A stretch of 64,000 nt of DNA from Pseudomonas sp. WN033. Lineage in GTDB: Bacteria; Pseudomonadota; Gammaproteobacteria; Pseudomonadales; Pseudomonadaceae. The stretch covers positions 434,001 to 498,000 of the forward strand of contig NSKG01000003.1 in assembly GCA_002287035.1 (NCBI GenBank), written 5' to 3'. Below the pieces are notes generated by a model. That model was not told the origin of the DNA. It saw nothing but the letters and a program-made list of their open reading frames with translations, and did not search any database. A program made the translations under genes and the position numbers. This document shows, piece by piece, positions 51,005 to 59,686 of this stretch. Each line of letters starts with the position of its first letter. The stretch's first letter is position 1.

Positions 51005-51637
51005 TCAGGGCCGGTGCTGCTGGTAGTCTTGCAGTTGCGGTAGAGCCCAGTCGAGCAGTTGGCTGGAGAGCTGGTCCAGGGCCAGGCCATAGGCCTTGAC
51101 CGCGCCAGCTGGTTGGTGGTCATCAAGGGGTTGTTCGACCAGGAAAGTGCGACCGGCAATGACGTGGCGGTTGCCGGGTTCGATCAGGCGGGCTACCAGT
51201 TCGACCGTGGCTTGTGGGCCTTGTTCACCGTAAATCACCTGGAAGCGTTGCAGATCACTACCCAGGTGAAGGTCGGCGTGCAGGCCGTGCTCGTCACTAG
51301 TGACGCTTTCCAGGCCGCTGCGCTGGCTGAAACTGCGGACCAGGTGTTCGCGCACTAGTGCTGGTGCAGGGTCGCTCCAGCGGGCTCCCTTGTAGGTACT
51401 GAGTTGGTCGCCTTGGGGGTTGACCAGCATTCGTGGGCCGCTTTGGGCAAAGCCGGCTTGGGGAGTGTTGATCCGCAACGACAAGCCCAGTGGCTGAGCC
51501 TGGGGATTGCTGTCCAATGTCGAAGCGGGCAACTGATAGACCCGTACTGGCTCGCTTTCCGGAATCAGGGTACAGGCGCTGAGCCAGAGCAGGCCGCTGG
51601 CTGCCAGTAGAGGACGCAGAGTGGTTGCACGGATCAC
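51005..51637 (-). CDS. PqiC-like ABC transporter auxiliary lipoprotein (DUF330)
   Basis: A 210-residue outer-membrane lipoprotein, last gene of the MCE operon. The signal peptide ends in LSAC (Cys about 22). The family features are the YQLPAS start, SLRINTPQAGFAQSGPRMLVNPQGDQLSTY-like middle (here split by no gaps) and the RTFLVEQPLDDHQPAGAVKAY end. PqiC is the outer-membrane partner of MCE tunnels, so it likely closes a bridge from inner to outer membrane. It overlaps the MCE gene by 4 nt. Confidence 0.88.
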   Translation of the reverse strand: MIRATTLRPLLAASGLLWLSACTLIPESEPVRVYQLPASTLDSNPQAQPLGLSLRINTPQAGFAQSGPRMLVNPQGDQLSTYKGARWSDPAPALVREHLVRSFSQRSGLESVTSDEHGLHADLHLGSDLQRFQVIYGEQGPQATVELVARLIEPGNRHVIAGRTFLVEQPLDDHQPAGAVKAYGLALDQLSSQLLDWALPQLQDYQQHRP

Positions 51638-52572
51638 GGTTCAAACTCCTCCATGGTGTCGCGGCCCAGCAGGAAGCGGGTTGGGTTGTCTTCCAGACGG
51701 CGGCTGATGTTGCGTAGTGAATTCAGGCTGCTGCGCAGTTCATTCACGGCCGGCTCCAGTTGCCCCAGTCCTTGCATGCCGGAGGCGAAGGCATCGCTGT
51801 TGTTGCTCAGCAGCTCTTCCAGCAGATTGCTGGTGCGGGCGATAGAGGCCAGTGCCTGTTCGGCGTTGTCGAGTGTGCGGGTGCCCTGCTCGTTGAGCAG
51901 GGTATCGGCGTCGCGCATCAGGTTGCTGGTGTAGTTCAGGGTTTCGCTGGCCTGGCGGCTGACCTTGGTCAGTTCGCTGAGCAGTATCTGCAGGTTGTCG
52001 CCCTGACCGGCAATGGCCTGGGTGGCCTGATCGATTGAAGACAGGGTGCGGCTGATGCTGGCGGCGTTTTCTTCGGACAGAATGGTACGGGCATTGGCGA
52101 CCAACTGGTTGATGTTGGTCACCAGATCTTCGCCGTTGGCCAACAGCGTGGAAATCGGCGAGGGGGTGGCGATGATCACCGGGTCCTGACCGTTCTTGCC
52201 GCGCAGCAGTGGGCTTTCGGGATTACCGTGGCTGAGCTCTATGACCGAGGTGCCGGTGATGCCAGTAAATGACAGCCGGGCGCGAGTGTCTTCCTTGATA
52301 GGGACTTCGCTACCAACTCTAATTCGTGCCAGAACCCTGCGGGGGTCGTTGGGGTCGAGGCTTAACTCACTGATGTCACCGATTCGGATGCCACTGTATT
52401 GCACCGAGCTGCCGCGCGACAGGCCGGTCACTGCTTCGTTGAAGACGACCAGATAGTAGTTGTATTCCCGGCTGGTGCTGGAGTGGCTAAGCCAGATGGC
52501 GAAGAATATCCCGGCCGCGCCGGCCAGCAGAGTGAACAAACCGATCAGAACGTGATGGGCACGGGTTTCCAT
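51634..52572 (-). CDS. MlaD-family MCE domain lipid transport protein
   Basis: A 312-residue periplasmic substrate-binding subunit with one N-terminal membrane anchor (residues 7-28) and a single MCE domain at about 38-115 (VTGLSRGSSVQYSGIRIGDI). The C-terminal ~170 residues are long amphipathic helices with repeated Leu and Ile, which in this family extend as a helical tube. It is much longer than E. coli MlaD (183 aa), closer to MCE proteins that work with PqiC-type lipoproteins. Overlaps the ATPase gene by one base. Confidence 0.9.
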   Translation of the reverse strand: METRAHHVLIGLFTLLAGAAGIFFAIWLSHSSTSREYNYYLVVFNEAVTGLSRGSSVQYSGIRIGDISELSLDPNDPRRVLARIRVGSEVPIKEDTRARLSFTGITGTSVIELSHGNPESPLLRGKNGQDPVIIATPSPISTLLANGEDLVTNINQLVANARTILSEENAASISRTLSSIDQATQAIAGQGDNLQILLSELTKVSRQASETLNYTSNLMRDADTLLNEQGTRTLDNAEQALASIARTSNLLEELLSNNSDAFASGMQGLGQLEPAVNELRSSLNSLRNISRRLEDNPTRFLLGRDTMEEFEP

Positions 52573-53384
52573 TAGCTTTGCAACTCCCCAGGGGCGCTGG
52601 AATGGGCGCTGAATGCGGCGGCTCGACCGCGCGGGCCATGAAAGTAATCCTGAATCCAGGCGTTGTCGGTGGCGGCGACTCGCTCCAGAGTGTCAGCGAC
52701 CAGCACCCTGCGGTTGGACAGGACGGCAATTCGGTCGCAAATGGCGTACAGGGTGTCGAGGTCATGGGTGACCAGGAATACGCTCAACCCCAAGGCATCG
52801 CGCAGGGTCTTGATCAACTGGTCGAAGGCGGCGGCGCCGATTGGGTCGAGTCCGGCGGTGGGCTCGTCCAGAAACAGGATGTCTGGGTCCAGCGCCAGGG
52901 CTCGCGCCAGGGCGGCGCGTTTGACCATGCCGCCGGACAGCTCGGACGGATACTTGTCACCGGCACCGGGCGGGAGTCCGGCCAGTGCCAGTTTGATCGA
53001 GGCCAGGTGTTCGGCATCATCGCGGCTGAGGCCGGCATGTTCGATCAGTGGCAGGGCGACATTTTCGGTTACGGTCAGCGAAGAAAACAGTGCGCCTTGC
53101 TGAAACAGCACGCCAAAGCGTCGTTCATATTGCGAGCGCTGGGTTTCGGGCAGCGTTTGCAGGTCCTGACCGAATACTTTGACGCTGCCGGCGTTGGGCC
53201 GGCGCAGGCCGACTATGGAGCGCAGCAGTACCGATTTGCCGGTGCCTGAGCCGCCGACCACGCCGAGAATTTCCCCCGCCTGAATATCCAGGTCGAGGTT
53301 CTCGTGAATGGTTTGGGTGCCGAAACGGTTGACCAGGCCGCGGACTTCGACCAGCGGAGTCGCCTTGGTGGTATCCATGCTCAC
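52572..53384 (-). CDS. MlaF-like ABC transporter ATPase
   Basis: A 270-residue cytoplasmic ATPase. Walker A GGSGTGKS, signature LSGGMVKRAALARAL and Walker B DILFLDEPTAGLDP are intact, with the D-loop and the switch His in LVTHDLDTL. It powers lipid movement by the MCE complex. It overlaps the permease gene by 4 nt and the MCE gene by 1 nt, a tightly coupled operon. Confidence 0.94.
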   Translation of the reverse strand: MSMDTTKATPLVEVRGLVNRFGTQTIHENLDLDIQAGEILGVVGGSGTGKSVLLRSIVGLRRPNAGSVKVFGQDLQTLPETQRSQYERRFGVLFQQGALFSSLTVTENVALPLIEHAGLSRDDAEHLASIKLALAGLPPGAGDKYPSELSGGMVKRAALARALALDPDILFLDEPTAGLDPIGAAAFDQLIKTLRDALGLSVFLVTHDLDTLYAICDRIAVLSNRRVLVADTLERVAATDNAWIQDYFHGPRGRAAAFSAHSSAPGELQS

Positions 53385-54517
53385 CAGCCCATCTCCATGT
53401 AGAACAGTGCCGCCAGCGCGTCGATCAGGATCACGACGAAGATTGACTGTACCACGCTGGAGGTGGTGTGCTCACCGACAGATTCCGCACTGCCACTAAC
53501 CTTGAAGCCTTCCAGACAGCCGATGATGGCAATCAGGAAAGCAAACAGCGGCGCCTTGGCCATACCCAGCAGGAAGTGGCGGACCTCGACATTGTTCTGC
53601 AGGATGCTGAGAAACATGGTCGGTGAAATATCCAGGGATAGCGCGCAAACCATGGCCCCGCCAAACAGGCCGGAGATCATGGCCACGAAGGTCAGCAGTG
53701 GCAGGGCGACCAACATAGCCAGCACCCGAGGTAGCACCAGGATGTCCAGCGGGTTGAGACCCAGGGCTCGGATCGCGTCGATTTCCTCGTTGGCTTTCAT
53801 TGAGCCGATCTGGGCGGTAAAGGCGCTGGCCGTACGGCCGGCCATCAGGATAGCGGTCAGCAGCACAGCGAATTCGCGCAGGAACGAAAAAGCGATCAGG
53901 TCGACGGTGTAGATGCTGGCGCCAAACTCTGACAGCACGGTGGCGCCGAGAAAGGCGATTACAGCACCGACCATGAAGGTCAGCAAGGCCACGATTGGCA
54001 CTGCATTCAAGGCGGTTTGTTCGATCTGGGCGACCACGGCGGTTACCCGCCAGTTGCCCGGGCGCAGCAGGTTGCGGGCAAACCCGGCCAAGGTCAGGCC
54101 GATGAAGCCGAGCAAGTCGGTGGTGTGTTGCCAGAATACGGCCATGGCTTTACCGACCCGTTCCAGCAGCTCAAGTAGCGTAGCGCGTGGTGGCAGATGT
54201 TCTGGGGCGGTTTCCTGCTGGCTGTCGACAATCCGCTTGAGCAGGGCGCGGCGTTCCTGGGGCAATTCGCTGGAGTCACTCAGGCGCAGAAGAAGGTCAT
54301 GGCCGAGCAGTTCGGCCAGCAATTGTCCGCCAGCGGTATCGAGCTTGCCGAGTCGGCTGAGATCGGCGTCGTTCCAGGCCGGTTTGCCGCTGCGGGCCTT
54401 GAGGATCAGGCCTCGCAGTTCGGCGTAATGGGGGAGAGTCCAGTCACCCTGGATAATCAGTTGCTCGGGATTGCCTGGTGCGTCTCGGACGAAGTCGTTA
54501 ACAGGTAAGGCCGGCAT
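53381..54517 (-). CDS. MlaE-family permease with fused N-terminal STAS-like domain
   Basis: A 378-residue inner-membrane permease. Residues 1-110 are soluble and STAS-like (LIIQGDWTLPHYAELRG, DLSRLGKLDTAGGQLL), corresponding to the separate MlaB of E. coli. The MlaE part from about 130 has five membrane segments and the conserved EIDAIRALGLNPLDILVLPRVLA cytoplasmic coupling region that docks on the ATPase. It is first of four genes; 45 nt separate it from the YhcB gene upstream. Confidence 0.92.
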   Translation of the reverse strand: MPALPVNDFVRDAPGNPEQLIIQGDWTLPHYAELRGLILKARSGKPAWNDADLSRLGKLDTAGGQLLAELLGHDLLLRLSDSSELPQERRALLKRIVDSQQETAPEHLPPRATLLELLERVGKAMAVFWQHTTDLLGFIGLTLAGFARNLLRPGNWRVTAVVAQIEQTALNAVPIVALLTFMVGAVIAFLGATVLSEFGASIYTVDLIAFSFLREFAVLLTAILMAGRTASAFTAQIGSMKANEEIDAIRALGLNPLDILVLPRVLAMLVALPLLTFVAMISGLFGGAMVCALSLDISPTMFLSILQNNVEVRHFLLGMAKAPLFAFLIAIIGCLEGFKVSGSAESVGEHTTSSVVQSIFVVILIDALAALFYMEMGW

Positions 54518-54562
54518 GCTGGTCGATTCCGGGTGGGGCTGCCGGTGGCCGGCAGCCAGGGC

Positions 54563-55015
54563 TCAGGACTTGCGCTTGAGACCGAATTCTTCGGACAGGG
54601 TGCCCGGACTGTTTTCGGTCTTGGGCGCATAGTCGCGCGGAGGCTCAAGGGTATCGAAGACCGCGTTGGCACGCTCACTTTCAACCGGTGCGGCTTCCTG
54701 TTCAAGGGCGGCCAGCAGGCGTTGACGAGTCATGTCGTCAGGGGCCAGTTCCATGGCGCCGTGGGTCAGATGCTCCTGAATCTCCTGATAGTTGCGGTTG
54801 AGCCGGGCGACCAGAGTCGCGGTGGTCTTGAAGTGGCTGGACACTTCTTGTTGATATTCTTCGAAACGCAGTTGCAGGCTTTCCAGTTGAGCCTGGGTGT
54901 TGGTCGATTGGCCACCGCTCACACGCCGCGCTACCTGGGTCAGGACAATACCCAGGACAATGCCGATGGCCAGTGCGATGATGACCGCAATCCACAGATT
55001 TTCGCTTGATTCCAC
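54563..55015 (-). CDS. YhcB/ZapG (DUF1043) inner-membrane protein
   Basis: A 150-residue protein with one N-terminal membrane segment (LWIAVIIALAIGIVLGIVL, residues 6-24) and a cytoplasmic coiled coil (QLESLQLRFEEYQQEVSSHF) followed by a disordered acidic tail. E. coli YhcB links cell division, lipid and envelope synthesis. The GTG start at 55015 with GGGAG upstream gives the family N-terminus; an ATG at 55060 would add residues unlike the family. It may be co-transcribed with the lipid transporter genes. Confidence 0.88.
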   Translation of the reverse strand: MESSENLWIAVIIALAIGIVLGIVLTQVARRVSGGQSTNTQAQLESLQLRFEEYQQEVSSHFKTTATLVARLNRNYQEIQEHLTHGAMELAPDDMTRQRLLAALEQEAAPVESERANAVFDTLEPPRDYAPKTENSPGTLSEEFGLKRKS

Positions 55016-55175
55016 CTTCGGCTCCCTTCTTGATTCGATTGTAGGGCAGTGCAACAACACGCCCCTGACAGCTATGCCTTAACGGTAGCGACATTTCATG
55101 TACAAGGCTAGTACCCTTAGCCTTATCGCTACATGCGACGTCAGTCTGAAAGTTACAGTCACGGAGAAAATGCAA

Positions 55176-55802
55176 ATGAGTCAAAGCCGTCCCGAGGAGC
55201 AGTTGTTGATCGAGGGGCCGGCGGGTCCGCTGGAGGTGGTGTTGACCCGGGCCGAGCAGCCTACTGCGCTGGCGGTGATCTGCCATCCGCATCCGCTGCA
55301 TGGCGGCACCCTGCACAACAAGGTAGTGCATACCTTGATGCGGGCCGCGCGCGATCAGGGTGCCAGTACCGTACGGTTCAATTTCCGCGGGGTTGGTAAA
55401 AGTGTTGGCGAGCATGACGATGGGCGTGGCGAAACCGCTGACTGTCTGGCCGTGATCGAGTGGGCGCGGCGTGAGCTAGGTGATTTGCCGCTGTGGTTGA
55501 TGGGCTTTTCTTTCGGCGGTTATGTTGCGGCCGCGGCGGCCAGTCAGTTGCAGCAGTGGCCGCAACGTCTGGTGCTGGTGGCTCCGTCGGTTGAGCGCAT
55601 GCCCTTTGCCGATCTGATGCCGCTGGCCGGTCCGGCAACGGTGCTGATGGGCGAGGCTGATGAGGTCGTGGCCTCCGAGGCGGTGTTCGACATGTTGGAA
55701 GGGCAGCCAGGAGTCGATATGCAGCGCTTTGCGGCTACCGGGCACTTCTTTCACGGCAAACTGGTGGAGCTCAAAGCGGCGGCCGAGCGTTCGCTGGGCT
55801 GA
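55176..55802 (+). CDS. Alpha/beta hydrolase
   Basis: A 208-residue cytoplasmic hydrolase of the COG2945-like type. The oxyanion text CHPHPLHGGTLHNKVVHTL, the nucleophile elbow GFSFGGYVAA with a Ser, an acidic residue in MGEADEVV, and the final His in ATGHFFHGKL make a complete triad. The substrate is unknown. ATG at 55176 has GGAG 9 nt upstream; an ATG at 55170 and the longer frame from 55098 are less likely. The next gene is zapE, 70 nt on. Confidence 0.87.
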   Translation: MSQSRPEEQLLIEGPAGPLEVVLTRAEQPTALAVICHPHPLHGGTLHNKVVHTLMRAARDQGASTVRFNFRGVGKSVGEHDDGRGETADCLAVIEWARRELGDLPLWLMGFSFGGYVAAAAASQLQQWPQRLVLVAPSVERMPFADLMPLAGPATVLMGEADEVVASEAVFDMLEGQPGVDMQRFAATGHFFHGKLVELKAAAERSLG

Positions 55803-55872
55803 GCATTGATTGCCAAGGGCTACTGCCGGCGGGTACAGTATCGCCCCCGTCGATATCCCTTGGTACACCAGC

Positions 55873-56973
55873 ATGACGCCCCTTGAACGCTATCAGGCGG
55901 ACCTCAAGCGTCCGGACTTTTTTCATGACCCGGCTCAGGAACAGGCGGTCCGGCATTTGCAGCGCCTGTATGATGACCTGGTTGCCAGCGAGCTGAACCA
56001 GCGAACCGGTAGTGGGCTGTTCGGCAAGCTACGCAAGCGTCGTCCCGAACTGATCAAGGGCCTGTATTTCTGGGGTGGCGTGGGTCGGGGCAAGACCTAT
56101 CTGGTTGATACCTTCTTCGACGCGCTGCCGTTCGAGCGCAAGATGCGCACTCACTTCCATCGCTTCATGCAGCGTGTGCATCAGGAGTTGAAGACGCTCA
56201 AGGGCGAGAAGAACCCGCTGACGGTCATTGCCAAGCGTTTCGCCAACGAGGCCCGGGTTATCTGTTTCGACGAGTTTTTCGTTTCCGATATCACTGACGC
56301 CATGATTCTTGCCACCTTGCTTGAAGAGTTGTTCAAGAACGGCGTGAGCCTGGTGGCGACCTCGAATATCGTCCCGGATGGTCTGTACAAGGATGGTTTG
56401 CAGCGCGCCCGCTTTTTGCCGGCGATTGCACTGCTCAATCAGCACACTGACGTAGTGAATGTCGATAACGGGGTCGACTACCGTCTGCGCGCCCTGGAGC
56501 AGGCCGAGTTGTACCACTGGCCGCTGGACGCCGAGGCCGAGGTGAGCCTGCGTCGCAGCTTCGAAAGCCTGGTGCCGGATATCGTTGAGGTGGTCGAGGC
56601 CGAGGTGCTGACTATCGAGAACCGACCAATTCGCTCGGTTCGGGTCTGTGAAGACGTGGCCTGGTTCGAGTTTCGCGAGCTGTGCGACGGGCCGCGCAGC
56701 CAGAACGACTACATCGAGCTGGCCAAGGAATTTCACGCCGTGCTGCTGGCCAATGTCGAGCAGATGGGCGTCAGCAAGGATGATATGGCCCGGCGCTTCA
56801 TCAATCTGGTCGATGAATTCTACGATCGCAGCGTCAAGCTGATCATTTCAGCTGAGGTTGATCTCAAGGATCTCTACAGCGGTGGCCGGCTCGAGTTTGA
56901 ATTTCAGCGCACCTTGAGCAGGTTGCTGGAAATGCAGTCGCACGAATTCCTGGCGCGACCGCACCGCCCCTAG
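55873..56973 (+). CDS. zapE: Cell division ATPase ZapE
   Basis: A 366-residue AFG1-like AAA ATPase that acts at the division ring and in respiratory protein quality. Walker A GGVGRGKT is at residues 68-75 and Walker B-like ICFDEFFVSDITDAM follows; LLEMQSHEFL ends the protein. The ATG at 55873 matches the family N-terminus (MTPLERYQADLKRPDFFHD). In P. aeruginosa trpS precedes this gene as I recall; here it does not. Confidence 0.94.
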   Translation: MTPLERYQADLKRPDFFHDPAQEQAVRHLQRLYDDLVASELNQRTGSGLFGKLRKRRPELIKGLYFWGGVGRGKTYLVDTFFDALPFERKMRTHFHRFMQRVHQELKTLKGEKNPLTVIAKRFANEARVICFDEFFVSDITDAMILATLLEELFKNGVSLVATSNIVPDGLYKDGLQRARFLPAIALLNQHTDVVNVDNGVDYRLRALEQAELYHWPLDAEAEVSLRRSFESLVPDIVEVVEAEVLTIENRPIRSVRVCEDVAWFEFRELCDGPRSQNDYIELAKEFHAVLLANVEQMGVSKDDMARRFINLVDEFYDRSVKLIISAEVDLKDLYSGGRLEFEFQRTLSRLLEMQSHEFLARPHRP

Positions 56974-57003
56974 GGAAGCACGGATTAAATCAGTTCGGTG
57001 TTG

Positions 57004-57190
57004 GCCCAGTTGTCGCTGCCCTGTTCTGGACACGCCGTGAACCCCCTCCGGGTCCGGCCAACCGATCACAGATCGGTCGGCGTTCGGCGGCGCACGAAGC
57101 ATGCTTCGTAAACGCTTGCCTCACCCCTGGGGGCTTGGCGATGCCCGTCCTGGGCATCGACAGTCCAGAACAGGTCAGCGACAACCGGGC
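57004..57190. repeat. 187-bp intergenic element bounded by 28-bp inverted repeats
   Basis: The ends 57004-57031 and 57163-57190 are inverted repeats matching at 26 of 28 positions; GTTGTCGCTG and CCTGTTCTGGAC lie in the left arm. Inside are a perfect stem ACCGATC/GATCGGT (57061-57077), a 16-bp perfect palindrome (57094-57109, core GCATGC) and an 8-bp stem CGATGCCC/GGGCATCG (57139-57159). It lies between convergent zapE and the AraC gene and encodes no protein. A MITE-like or dispersed intergenic repeat is the likely class. Confidence 0.7.
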
Positions 57191-57223
57191 TGCTGAGCTT
57201 GTGTGCTGCCATAGAGGCTAGGC

Positions 57224-58228
57224 TCAGCCAGTGTTCTGCTGGAACTGACGGCGGAATTGGTTGGGTGACAGGCCGGTGTGCTGGCGGAACAGTCGGGCAA
57301 AGAAGCTGGCGTCATCGTAGCCGATGTCATAACTGATGGTCTTGATGCTGCGCCGGGTAGTGCTCAGCAGGTTCTTCGCGGTTTCTATGCGTAGCCGCTG
57401 CAGGTAGTGCAGCGGTTTATCGCCGGTGGCGCTCTGGAAGCGGCGCATGAAATTGCGAATGCTCATGCCGTGCTGGCTGGCCACGTCTTCAAAGCGAAAC
57501 TTCTCCGAAAAATGCTCTTCCAGCCAATGCTGAATCTGCAGGATGGCGACGTCCTGGTGCAGCTTCTGGCCGCCAAAACCGATCATCCCCGGAGTGTAGC
57601 TGCGCTGAACCTCGTACAGGGTGTCACGGGCTACCGCCTGGGCGACCTGGCTGCCGCAGAAGTGCTCAATCAGGTGGATATGCAGGTCGCAGGCCGAAGT
57701 CACGCCAGCGGCGCAGAAAATCCGGTCGGCGTCGGTGATGTGCTTGTCGCGGTTGAGCAACACCTGAGGGAAGCGTCGGCTGAACTCGTCAAACAAGCGC
57801 CAGTAGGTGGTGGCTTCGCGATCATCCAGCAAGCCGGCGGCGGCAATCCAGAACACTCCGCTGGCCTCGGCACTGATCAGGGCGCCACGGGCGTGTTCAC
57901 GCCGCAGCCAGGCCGGTACCCCGGGATAGCGTTCAAGCAACTGATCGAAGTCGCCCCAGAAGGCCGGTAGCACGATCAATTGTGGATGCAGGGCATCGAT
58001 GGTTGCTTCGATCGTGAGTCGGTCCTGGCTGAAGCTGGTGACAGGCTGGTCGTCAGCGGCGACGATTGAGGTGCGAAAGCCGGGGGTCAGCCCCAGGCCA
58101 CGCTGACGACCGTCACGCAGGCTGGCCATGTGGAAGAAGTCCTTGGCCTGCATCAGGGTTGAGGCAATAACCCCGTCGGTGGCGAGAATGGCAACCTGGC
58201 GAAGGGGTGTGGGTGAGGTTGTGAGCAT
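57224..58228 (-). CDS. GlxA-family AraC-type regulator (DJ-1/PfpI-like plus AraC domains)
   Basis: A 334-residue regulator with an N-terminal DJ-1/PfpI-like sensor domain (RQVAILATDGVIASTLMQAK to about residue 190) and a C-terminal AraC DNA-binding domain with two helix-turn-helices (FEDVASQHGMSIRNFMRRFQ; TISYDIGYDDASFFARLFR). The start is uncertain: ATG at 58228 has AGG upstream, ATG at 58261 adds eleven residues, and the frame stays open to 58294. Related regulators control amino-acid or quaternary-amine catabolism; the target here is unknown. The divergently placed neighbours offer no clear target. Confidence 0.88.
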   Translation of the reverse strand: MLTTSPTPLRQVAILATDGVIASTLMQAKDFFHMASLRDGRQRGLGLTPGFRTSIVAADDQPVTSFSQDRLTIEATIDALHPQLIVLPAFWGDFDQLLERYPGVPAWLRREHARGALISAEASGVFWIAAAGLLDDREATTYWRLFDEFSRRFPQVLLNRDKHITDADRIFCAAGVTSACDLHIHLIEHFCGSQVAQAVARDTLYEVQRSYTPGMIGFGGQKLHQDVAILQIQHWLEEHFSEKFRFEDVASQHGMSIRNFMRRFQSATGDKPLHYLQRLRIETAKNLLSTTRRSIKTISYDIGYDDASFFARLFRQHTGLSPNQFRRQFQQNTG

Positions 58229-58329
58229 GGCGGGCCTGTTATTGTCGGTCTGTTCGGCCATGTTATGACTAAAGCATCTTGTTTGGTGGCGCAAGTGTCC
58301 TGTTTGGCGGATAAGTCATGCGAATGTCG

Positions 58330-58358
58330 CTACCCGGCCGGCAGGGCCGGCCGGGTAG
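58330..58358. terminator. Long GC-rich hairpin after the aldo/keto reductase gene
   Basis: A perfect 13-bp stem, CTACCCGGCCGGC with GCCGGCCGGGTAG, loop AGG, immediately after the stop codon on the minus strand. There is no T tract. Confidence 0.6.
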
Positions 58359-58362
58359 ATAG

Positions 58363-59403
58363 TCAGGGTGCGGGGTTGGGCTGGTTGCGGTGGATGGCGG
58401 CGATGCTTTCCAGCACCTTGTCGGTCAGCCCCATGTTGATGCTGGTCAGGTTGCGGTTGAGCTGGTCCATGTTGGTGGCACCGATGATGTTGCTGGTCAC
58501 GAACGGCTGGCGGGTGACGAAGGCCAAAGCCATCTGGGCTGGGTCCATGCCATGTTCGCGGGCCAGTTGTACGTAGCGGGCACAGGCTTTCTGGGCTTCG
58601 GGGTTGGTATAGCGGGCGAAGCGCTCAAACAGCGTCAGGCGGGCTTTTTCCGGGCGCAGGCCGTTGAGGTACTTGCCGGTCAGGGTGCCGAACGCCAGCG
58701 GCGAGTAGGCTAGCAGGCCGACTTTCTCGCGGATCGAGATTTCTGCCAGACCGACTTCATAGCTGCGGTTGAGCAGGTTGTAGGGGTTCTGCACCGACAC
58801 GATGCGCGGCCAGCCACGACTTTCGGCCAGTTGCAGGAAGCGACTGACGCCCCAGGGTGTTTCGTTGGACAGGCCGATGTGGCGAATTTTGCCGGCCTTG
58901 ATCTGTTCGTCGAGCACTTCCAGGGTGTCTTCGATCGGAGTGAACTGCTCGTCCGCGCTGTGTTCGTAGCCGAGCTTGCCGAAAAAGTTGGTGTTGCGGT
59001 CCGGCCAGTGCAGTTGATACAGATCGATATAGTCGGTTTGCAGGCGGCGCAGGCTGGCGTCCAGAGCGTTGGTGATGTGTTCGCGGGTAAAGCGGGTGAG
59101 GCCGTCACGGATGTGCGGGAGCCAGTCGCCGGGACCTGCCACCTTGCTGGCAATTACCCATTTGTCACGTTGAGCGTGCTGCCTGAAGTAGTTGCCGATG
59201 ATGGTTTCGGTGGCGCCATAGGTTTCGCCGCGCGGCGGGACTGGGTACATCTCGGCGGTATCGATGAAGTTGACCCCGGCATCGCGGGCCCGGTCGATCT
59301 GGGCAAAGGCCTCCTTCTCGGTATTCTGTTCGCCCCAGGTCATGGTGCCCAGGCAGAGGGCGCTGACCTTGAGCGGGCTACGGCCCAGCGGGCGGTATTG
59401 CAT
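58363..59403 (-). CDS. Aldo/keto reductase, Tas-like
   Basis: A 346-residue NADP(H)-dependent TIM-barrel oxidoreductase. The catalytic Asp and Tyr are in DTAEMYP, the Lys in ASKVAG, the His in QLHWPD. The SNETPWGVSRFL and YSPLAFGTLTGKY motifs match the Tas group. Its physiological substrate is unknown. An oxidoreductase at this place before rplM is conserved in Pseudomonas. Confidence 0.92.
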   Translation of the reverse strand: MQYRPLGRSPLKVSALCLGTMTWGEQNTEKEAFAQIDRARDAGVNFIDTAEMYPVPPRGETYGATETIIGNYFRQHAQRDKWVIASKVAGPGDWLPHIRDGLTRFTREHITNALDASLRRLQTDYIDLYQLHWPDRNTNFFGKLGYEHSADEQFTPIEDTLEVLDEQIKAGKIRHIGLSNETPWGVSRFLQLAESRGWPRIVSVQNPYNLLNRSYEVGLAEISIREKVGLLAYSPLAFGTLTGKYLNGLRPEKARLTLFERFARYTNPEAQKACARYVQLAREHGMDPAQMALAFVTRQPFVTSNIIGATNMDQLNRNLTSINMGLTDKVLESIAAIHRNQPNPAP

Positions 59404-59484
59404 GGTGATCTCCTTGGGTTGTGATGCGGCACCTCATTATTGACCACGCGCGGGGCCAATGTTCAATGGCTGCTTAAATAAAGG

Positions 59485-59512
59485 TTGTAATTTTTTTCGC
59501 CATTGGCATAAT
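59485..59512 (+). promoter_or_regulatory. Sigma-70 promoter of rplM-rpsI
   Basis: TTGTAA (59485-59490), 16 nt, then CATAAT (59507-59512). This gives a leader of about 165 nt before rplM, starting with a 7-bp stem-loop CGACAGG/CCTGTCG (59526-59547), room for autogenous control by L13. Confidence 0.65.
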
Positions 59513-59686
59513 GCCGGTCCACTTTCGACAGGATGCCTAGCCTGTCGTTGTTGTTACAGCACAGATGCCACCCAGACCCACAGAGCCCCCACCTGAGTGT
59601 CTGTCTAGGCTTTGTTGGCTTGTAAAAACACATTTCATTCTGTAAGATTCGCCCTCTTATTTAGTGGGCCTCTGAGGCTAGGATTA

